A DNA stretch of 23,459 nucleotides from Tritrichomonas foetus (taxonomy: Eukaryota; Parabasalia; Tritrichomonadida; Tritrichomonadidae), in NCBI GenBank assembly GCA_001839685.1, contig MLAK01000568.1, forward strand, positions 90,699 through 114,157, given 5' to 3'. The position numbers and the translations under genes were made by a program. Under the pieces are notes generated by a model. It was not told the origin of the DNA, searched no databases, and worked only from the letters and a program-made list of their open reading frames with translations. Of this stretch, positions 17,949-23,459 are shown piece after piece. How positions within the stretch are numbered: the stretch's first letter is position 1; each line of letters begins with the position of its first letter.

Positions 17949-18443
17949 ACAAAGTTAGATAATAACAGAAAATAATTGAATAGGTTACATTCAAAAGATA
18001 ATTATGCTTATAAATCAATTTATCTTACTAATAAAGACATGAAAGATGAATATACAAGGAAATAGTGATATATTGAAATTAAAAAATTATTTAAGTTGAT
18101 GTAATGCGAATGTTCAAAAGTAATAGGCTATGCAAATTAATTTAAAATTCATTGAAGCTTGAATACTGGAAAACATTGGTTTCAATATTGCTTTTCTAGC
18201 CTATGGAAAAAAATTAGGTCCGAATCATTATTTTGTGTTTATTCATAAGGTGAATTCACAGATATGATTCATGAATATACGGTTATCATTCATGAAATTA
18301 AAATTTCAGTTCAATTTTCGAATTATGTTGTTTCAGTCTGATCTTTGTTTCTCTTTTCTTCGATGTCGAAATGATTATAATATCAAGTATTAACCTGTTT
18401 TAAAAGACATTTTTACTCATCCATATTGGTGACTAAAAAAGAA
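17949..18443. other. AT-rich spacer, no gene seen
   Basis: No supportable gene. A 10-bp palindrome, gtgaattcac, lies near 18250. A 12-14 bp A run near 18445 borders the doubtful ORF that follows. Confidence 0.5.
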
Positions 18444-18818
18444 TTAAAAAAAAAAAAAACATGATGAATCAAATGTAGAATAGCATATCATCTTCAATTT
18501 CACATGTGGAAATTGTAAATATGGATTTTCCAATTGGGAAACAATTTCCATGTGTATCCTATAAGTCCCTGTTAAATGACGATTATGGAATCGAATAGAA
18601 TTAAAAATGATTCTGAGTAAATTTAAATTTGAAAATGCTTCCATCACATGAAATATGAGGTTTATGAAGTTCATATAAACATCGATATTGTTCATTAAAG
18701 TGGATTTTTTGATTGAATATTTTAATGAATGTTTTAAAATTAATTCTTTTATATTAATATAATAAAAAATATACTTCATTACAAAATCATTCATATTTAA
18801 GACGAGGTTTTTATTCAT
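18444..18818 (-). CDS. Doubtful 124-residue ORF, unrecognised
   Basis: An ATG-started open frame of 124 codons. The first half is Ile/Asn/Lys/Tyr-rich as in random AT-rich translation. The second half (LLRIIFNSIRFHNRHLTGTY, then IVSQLENPYLQFPHVKLK) looks more like real protein. The frame ends by reading an A run as polyphenylalanine, which suggests the natural C-terminus has been lost. It may be a fragment of a decayed gene, such as the N-terminal part of a repeat-family protein. No domain was recognised. Confidence 0.25.
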   Translation of the reverse strand: MNKNLVLNMNDFVMKYIFYYINIKELILKHSLKYSIKKSTLMNNIDVYMNFINLIFHVMEAFSNLNLLRIIFNSIRFHNRHLTGTYRIHMEIVSQLENPYLQFPHVKLKMICYSTFDSSCFFFF

Positions 18819-18992
18819 AAAAAAACATGATTAGTATTAACAAAATATTTATATATATATAAATTACAATAAATAACAATCTATAAATGAAAATAAATCA
18901 GTAAATAGTCGCACATCATCTATGTGAATTTGACAGTATGAAATTAGCCTTAAGAACGTGTGAATTTGTTCACAAAAATAAAGAAATTTGAT

Positions 18993-20243
18993 TCACTGAA
19001 GTTGTGTTTTTGGCCTTGGAACTCTTGTGTATATCTTGTGGTTTAAGATGGCCCTCTGCCTGTGAGCCATTGCCCGAGTCATTGATGATCGCTGTTGATT
19101 CAAAGGTGGTAAACCAGAACTGTCTGTTGATTTTACATTTGTTGAATCATTTTTCATATTCTCTGCAAGATTTTTAGCTCCTTTTGCAACATCCAAACTT
19201 TTTTCGAGATGTAAAATTGCCCGTTCATCTTTTTCAACTTCTTTATTAGCTTGATTGACAAGAGTTATCTCTTCTTTTTTCCAATAATTCTTTCTTCCCA
19301 CGAGAGCCTTTTCGTGTTTCATTTTGGCATTTTTGATTTTCAACGCAATTAATTCATGCCATTTTTGTGTCTGTTGTTCATTTTCAATTTTTTCGAGATT
19401 ATCCGCATCGATTTTCATTTTTCCTGCTTCAGCAAATCTTCTTGATTGTAGCATAGCTTTTTCTTTTCTCCGCATCGATAATAACACATTTGAATATTTA
19501 TAAACTGATGGAGGTGGTTGTTGATCATATAAATCTTCTAATTCTTGAATTTCCTTTTGATGTGATCTTTGTAATCCTTTCAATTCACGATTTGCTGATT
19601 CTCTCAACTTTGAATGTAACTCTTCCCAATGCATTTTTTTCTGCTGTAACTGATCTCTCGATTCTTTCAGTTTGTTTTGTAGTTCTACAACTTTTGATCC
19701 TTGTAAATGTTCAACATATCCAAGCTGGCCATATGACATCACAGCTTTGGTGAAGTGTTCAGCTTTTTCAGCATCCAAATAATTGCCATCAGCAATAAAT
19801 TCTGCTCTTTTCTTTCTGAGTCCTTCCAATACCAAATCTAATTCATCAGGCTTAAAATATTTAATTTTTGCTGTTTTCAATATCAAATCTACTTCCTCAT
19901 CAACTTGCTCAGGAGTGAGGGCAGGAATGATCACTGGAGGTGGTGGTGGCTCTTTTGAAAGTAGTGCCGCTATTTCTTGTCTGCGCGGGAGTTCATCGAT
20001 ATATTTTTTATAAAATTCTAATTTTGATAGGACTAATTCGTCTTTTTTCTCGGTATACTGCTCCAAATATATGCTTAATGTCGAATCGAGGTGCGGGAAA
20101 ATGTCAGGATCAACAAGCGCGATATCAATTCCATGAAGCATCATTTCGAGAATATCACGGTAATCTCGGCCAGTCATTCCCGGGACGTATGAAATAAAAT
20201 AAGGCGATTTCTGTTTGACATTACAATAAGATTTCGTTTTCAT
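18993..20243 (-). CDS. Coiled-coil protein with UVR-like segments
   Basis: 416 residues from the ATG at 20243; the open frame extends seven codons upstream to a TTG, rejected. The N-terminal 95 residues are mixed helical (VPGMTGRDYRDILEMML). A linker with five consecutive prolines lies at about 99-103. From about 140 to 370 it is Lys/Glu/Gln-rich and heptad-like, strongly suggesting coiled coil. Two stretches, RKKRAEFIADGNYLDAEKAE (about 143-162) and MRRKEKAMLQSRRFAEAGKM (about 263-282), resemble UVR-type helical hairpins of the form (R/K)xxAxxxxxFxxAxxx. The C-terminus is basic and Ser/Pro-rich, with a likely disordered tail. Function is unknown; trichomonads encode many such coiled-coil proteins, often cytoskeletal. 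It is divergent from the AAA gene across a 448-bp spacer. Confidence 0.8.
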   Translation of the reverse strand: MKTKSYCNVKQKSPYFISYVPGMTGRDYRDILEMMLHGIDIALVDPDIFPHLDSTLSIYLEQYTEKKDELVLSKLEFYKKYIDELPRRQEIAALLSKEPPPPPVIIPALTPEQVDEEVDLILKTAKIKYFKPDELDLVLEGLRKKRAEFIADGNYLDAEKAEHFTKAVMSYGQLGYVEHLQGSKVVELQNKLKESRDQLQQKKMHWEELHSKLRESANRELKGLQRSHQKEIQELEDLYDQQPPPSVYKYSNVLLSMRRKEKAMLQSRRFAEAGKMKIDADNLEKIENEQQTQKWHELIALKIKNAKMKHEKALVGRKNYWKKEEITLVNQANKEVEKDERAILHLEKSLDVAKGAKNLAENMKNDSTNVKSTDSSGLPPLNQQRSSMTRAMAHRQRAILNHKIYTRVPRPKTQLQ

Positions 20244-20494
20244 GGAAATTTTTGAGCAATTCAATTATTGAAAATAGAATTCGTTATTTTTCCCTTTACA
20301 TTTTTGAATATATATTTGGTCGATAGAATCTTATTACGAATTGCAAATTGTTCCGAATTGCAAATTCATGAATAAATGGTTTATATAAGATGAAATAGAT
20401 TTCAGTCATCTGATGATGATAATGATGATAATTATTCAGAAAAATATTATAGTAGAAAAGAAGATAAAAAGACAATCTTCGAAAGTTCATCTTT

Positions 20495-20524
20495 CAAAGT
20501 CGGCTAATCGATTAGCTGACTTTG
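20495..20524. promoter_or_regulatory. 30-bp near-perfect palindrome in a divergent promoter region
   Basis: The arms CAAAGTCGGCTAATC and GATTAGCTGACTTTG are reverse complements except at one position (G opposite T, a wobble pair in RNA). There is no loop, so the element has two-fold symmetry about position 20509/20510. It lies between the divergent coiled-coil and AAA genes, about 170 bp before the AAA ATG and 250 bp before the coiled-coil ATG. It could be a binding site for a dimeric regulator, a cruciform or RNA hairpin, or the relic of a small inverted-repeat element. Confidence 0.75.
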
Positions 20525-20641
20525 CTCAAAGAAAAAATGATTAATAGCAAAAGTAAGAAGGAAGCAATTAGTTGATGTTGAAAAAAGTGAAATGAATTTT
20601 GCCTTTGAGAACATAAAGTATTCAACTATCACTTACGACGA

Positions 20642-20646
20642 TCATT
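20642..20646 (+). promoter_or_regulatory. Possible initiator (TCATT) for the AAA gene
   Basis: TCATT matches TCA(+1)Y(T/A). Initiation at the A (20644) would give a 48-nt leader to the ATG at 20692, somewhat long for a trichomonad. Other TCA trinucleotides lie nearby, so the exact site is uncertain. Confidence 0.3.
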
Positions 20647-20691
20647 TTTCATCTTCAATAAAAAAATACAAATTCTATTGAAACATTTACA

Positions 20692-22389
20692 ATGTCAACA
20701 AATACGATCCAACTTATTGTCGACCGACTTTTAGAGCCAACCAATTTTCACGTTTACTTACATCCCACAAAGATGTCTGCATTAAATATCACAAATGGCA
20801 TGATTGTCCGAATTCGATCTCGAATGCGAAAAACAATCCTAGCTAGTGCTTATACAGGTGATTCTAGCATCCCTGTTTCAACAATTCGAATGAGTAGATG
20901 TCTCAGAATTAACCTTTCCGCCTATCTAGGTCAAATTGTGATTGTCGATGCATTTCCGAAATGCGTTCCTGCTGATTCAGTAACTGTTGCACCAATTGAC
21001 GATACGGTTGATGGACTTTCTGGGAACTTCCAGGAACTTTTTAATGCGAATCTCAATTCTCTTCCAATGACTCCAAATTTCGTCATTCCGATTTTTACAC
21101 TTCATCGCGTCGTTGAATTCAAAGTTATTTCCTGCACGCCGGCAAATTTTGTAATCGTTCGAAATCGAGATTCGATCATTGTCAAAAATCAGACGGTTCA
21201 ACGGGCCAAAGACATGCAGCGGTTTGATTCAATTTGTTACGATGATTTTGGTGGAATTGAGCCACAACTACGCGATTTGAGAGCAGATATTGAACTTCCT
21301 CTTCTCCAATCAAATATTTTCGAAACTCTTGGAATTCGGCCTTTCCGTGGGGTTTTGATTTCTGCTCCTTCTGGGTGTGGCAAAACGCAGCTTTCTCGGG
21401 CAATCCAAAACGAAACTCCTGTTCATTTCGAAAGGATTCCCGGATTTGACCTACTTGCAAGAAACTCCGAAGATGCTTCTTGTATTATGCGGAAGTTGGC
21501 CGATAGAGCGATAGCTAGAGCTCCATCTATCGTTTTTGTTGATGAATTAGATTTGATTATTCAAGATCAGTATATAAATGGCCAAGTAGATAAACGTCTT
21601 TACTTGGCTTTCATTGCAGCCCTTGACATGATGCTTGCCCGCGGAAACATCGTCGTTATTGGCGCCACCCGTGATTATAATAATATTCCAGCTGCACTCA
21701 AAAATGTGAATCGCTTTGGTCATATCATTGAATTTCCATTACCTGGACAAGAAAAGAAAATGGAAATTCTCAAGAAAATCGCACGCGGCATGAAACTGGA
21801 TAATGAAACTCTTGAAAAAATAGCAAAAGAAGCAAAAACAGGTGGAGATTTAGAAATAAAGGTACATGAAGAGCTTCTCAATAAAGCATTTGAACTTGCT
21901 GGTCACCACACTCAAGATGATGATCCAATTCCTCTATCAGAAATTGCAAATATAGAATTTGGTGCAAATATTCCACCATCTAGGGAATCATCATCAATAA
22001 ATGGAATATCCTCCACATCTGCAGGAAACAGAGACAGTTTTGGTGATTTGGGACCAAACATCACATTCAAAATGGGGCAAAACGACAATGATCCATTTTC
22101 TTCTATTGTTTCAAATAATGATAATGATCCTTTCAATACTGCATCACAGCCTTCTTCTTCATCTCAAAAAAATCCATTTTCGATGAATGTCGGAAACGAC
22201 CCCTTTGCATCAAATTCACAAAGCAACAAGCCAGACATGTTTTCTGATCCATTTGGCAGACAAGGTGGAAATGATCAGATTCAGGATCCATTCTCATCAC
22301 CACAGCCAAAAGCAGAGCCAGCCGTGAAAAAGCCATCAACCAAGAAATCAGGGAAAATTGATCCTTTTGCGCCAAGAATCAAAAAATAA
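20692..22389 (+). CDS. Cdc48/p97-derived single-AAA ATPase with DPF/NPF motif tail
   Basis: 565 residues. About 5-175 aligns with the p97/Cdc48 N domain: IRMSRCLRINLSAYLGQIV matches the p97 IRMNRVVRNNLRVRLGDVI region, and PIDDTVDGLSGN and VEFKVISCTP follow. YDDFGGIEPQLRDLRADIELP is the usual entry to D1. A single AAA module (about 180-405) has Walker A APSGCGKT (225-232) and Walker B FVDELD (Asp284, Glu285). The sensor-1 Asn of p97 (ATN) is Arg327. The first arginine finger (p97 Arg359) aligns with Asn338, while the second (Arg362) is kept as Arg341. There is no D2 module, so it is far shorter than p97 (806). From about 430 the sequence is Ser/Asn/Gln-rich and disordered, with DPF at 467, 479, 503, 519, 532 and 557 and NPF at 494. 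Such motifs bind AP-2 appendage and EH domains in endocytic proteins. The tail ends basic. Confidence 0.9.
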   Translation: MSTNTIQLIVDRLLEPTNFHVYLHPTKMSALNITNGMIVRIRSRMRKTILASAYTGDSSIPVSTIRMSRCLRINLSAYLGQIVIVDAFPKCVPADSVTVAPIDDTVDGLSGNFQELFNANLNSLPMTPNFVIPIFTLHRVVEFKVISCTPANFVIVRNRDSIIVKNQTVQRAKDMQRFDSICYDDFGGIEPQLRDLRADIELPLLQSNIFETLGIRPFRGVLISAPSGCGKTQLSRAIQNETPVHFERIPGFDLLARNSEDASCIMRKLADRAIARAPSIVFVDELDLIIQDQYINGQVDKRLYLAFIAALDMMLARGNIVVIGATRDYNNIPAALKNVNRFGHIIEFPLPGQEKKMEILKKIARGMKLDNETLEKIAKEAKTGGDLEIKVHEELLNKAFELAGHHTQDDDPIPLSEIANIEFGANIPPSRESSSINGISSTSAGNRDSFGDLGPNITFKMGQNDNDPFSSIVSNNDNDPFNTASQPSSSSQKNPFSMNVGNDPFASNSQSNKPDMFSDPFGRQGGNDQIQDPFSSPQPKAEPAVKKPSTKKSGKIDPFAPRIKK

Positions 22390-22390
22390 A

Positions 22391-22510
22391 ATGACAGTGT
22401 GTGAAAAAAAGGAAGGCTTGGAAACTTCCAAAGAAATTGACGAGCAAAAACACCGAATAAACAAGTGGTGTGAGAAACAAGAATATGATCAGTTTCAGGG
22501 AAAAAGATAA
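22391..22510 (+). other. Short protein-like ORF just after the AAA gene (doubtful)
   Basis: An ATG one base after the AAA stop codon opens 39 codons with a protein-like composition (CEKKEGLETSKEIDEQKH). A one-base frame change in the following A run would continue it as GSESLLKNDKEDMKTEAFIC to about 22577. It may be an old C-terminal exon or duplicated tail, or a chance reading of purine-rich 3' UTR. The opposite strand is also open here, which weakens the case. Confidence 0.2.
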
Positions 22511-23459
22511 GGGGTTCTGAATCACTATTAAAGAATGATAAAGAGGATATGAAAACAGAAGCATTTATCTGCATCAGATGAAGTTTCAATCGCGATTTCT
22601 TAGTTTTTAAAAATCCCTTCCAAATTCATACTAAATTATATATTCATGCAAATATCTGAGGATGTTACTAAATCTAGTTTATTTCTTCCTTTTACCGATT
22701 TACACGTCCTTATTTCATCAAATCATTTCCAAAAAAATTAAAAACAAGTTGAAAATGATTCGATGAAAAGAGAGTGTTGCAAGATAAGTTGGAGATACAA
22801 AGCTTGCTCGTATTGACCAGCCTATCAATACGATAAAATTGAAAAGCTGGCAACAAATTGATAAAAAATTGAAAAAAATAATTTCAGTTGATATAATGAA
22901 TGAATGAAAGCATTTTATAAATTATCCCATGAATAGCAAAAGAACTTTGTTGAGCCAACTGGCCAGATATTGAGAGCGAGAGTGATTGGTGAATTTTAAA
23001 ATTGAGAGTATTTCTAGTAAAAATATGATCGTGTCTCTCATTTTTTAGAATTCAAATCTATTATCTCTTGAAACTTTCCTTTACAATTTTGAACCAAATA
23101 AACACGGAAAAAGTACACATTGAAAATAAGTCATATAATTTCCAAAAAAGCCCTCTCAATTTATTAAATCACTTTCACAAAATTCACAATAATTTCAATA
23201 TTTCAATATTTTTGGCAGAAATTGCCTTTCCAGAAGACAGAAAAGAGATGATTTATCGTAGGGCTGAACTTTTATGATCCTATTCAAATATTTGAATGTA
23301 TTTCCTAATTTTATTTGAATGTATTTATAGAATTTATTTGANTATATTATTNAATTNTGAAAACTCACGAAAAATGAAAAAAATTCACCTATATAAAAGA
23401 TATTTTACATAGTATGTTGCTTATTCTTTCTTACAATAAATAAATAATAGCTATTCATG
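22511..23459. other. AT-rich spacer with hairpin and palindrome; ambiguous bases
   Basis: No convincing gene. An 8-bp perfect stem (CGTATTGA at 22809-22816 with 22825-22832, 8-nt loop) stands out from the AT background. A 16-bp perfect palindrome, ATTCAAATATTTGAAT, lies at 23282-23297. It is followed by imperfect repeats of atttgaatgtattt to about 23345. Undetermined bases at 23342, 23352 and 23357 fall in this repetitive patch and suggest assembly difficulty. An open frame of about 70 codons ends at 23277 but has no ATG. Confidence 0.5.

Noticed and set aside
1060..20264. TTG-initiated N-terminal extensions of the four minus-strand genes at 217, 12904, 15924 and 18993
   Set aside because: TTG starts are not expected in this nuclear genome, and an in-frame ATG follows within one to seven codons in each case.
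22281..22589. 102-codon minus-strand frame overlapping the AAA C-terminus
   Set aside because: More than a third is antisense to the DPF tail and the rest is hydrophobic low-complexity sequence; no domain.
23068..23277. 69-codon plus-strand open frame with a protein-like C-terminus
   Set aside because: It starts at TTG, has no ATG back to the previous stop, and matches nothing I recognise.
1..23459. tRNA, rRNA, virus or DNA-transposon genes
   Set aside because: Spacers were scanned by eye for B-box-like GTTCGANTCC, transposase or integrase motifs and capsid-like frames; none was found.

Overview
The window looks like nuclear DNA of a parabasalid protist, most likely a trichomonad (Trichomonas/Tritrichomonas type). 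It is very AT-rich and its genes are long, intronless reading frames packed on both strands. Spacers are short and rich in A/T runs, and several genes have a TCAYW-like initiator a few tens of bases before the ATG. The proteins are eukaryotic: a Vps15-type kinase/HEAT/WD40 scaffold, a RasGAP, SHIPPO-type PGPGxY proteins, CAP domains, a Cdc48-type N domain plus AAA module, and Ste20-like kinase relatives. The organism call is inference; no rRNA or other marker gene is present. In four genes the longest open frame begins at a TTG, so I moved those starts to the first in-frame ATG.

Layout. 1-154 is a 14-bp minisatellite. 217-1059 (-) is a PGPGxY-repeat protein, 1413-3239 (+) a RasGAP protein and 3705-4127 (+) a dead kinase fragment. 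4267-7464 (-) is a Vps15/PIK3R4 homologue and 7859-8596 (+) a Ste20-like pseudokinase whose degenerate N-lobe is readable upstream without an ATG. 8697-8749 is a CAAA/poly(A) tract. 8800-10596 (-) is a secreted or lysosomal GH35 beta-galactosidase, 11103-12635 (+) a multi-pass membrane protein of possible Wntless/TMEM181 type, and 12904-14247 (-) a protein with three CAP-like domains. 14979-15520 (-) is a decayed gene. 15924-16745 (-) is a second PGPGxY protein, paralogous to the first. 17130-17948 (-) holds more decayed coding DNA and 18444-18818 (-) a doubtful small ORF. 18993-20243 (-) is a coiled-coil protein and 20692-22389 (+) a Cdc48-derived single-AAA protein with a DPF/NPF tail. 22390-23459 has no convincing gene.

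The genes are independent units, not an operon. Several are consistent with endomembrane and endocytic work: Vps15 (PI3-kinase complex), the AAA protein with adaptor-type DPF motifs, the possible Golgi/endosomal seven-TM protein and the secretory hydrolase. The PGPGxY pair suggests the cytoskeleton.

The best candidate for something undescribed is the AAA protein at 20692-22389. It has a p97/Cdc48 N domain and one AAA module with altered sensor-1 and arginine-finger residues. It has no second AAA module and ends in a tail carrying six DPF and one NPF motif. Other items worth checking are a 30-bp near-perfect palindrome in that gene's divergent promoter region, a TCAAAAAGT motif found only between genes and mostly co-oriented with the next gene, the triple CAP protein, and a pseudokinase that has lost all catalytic motifs yet keeps an open frame.
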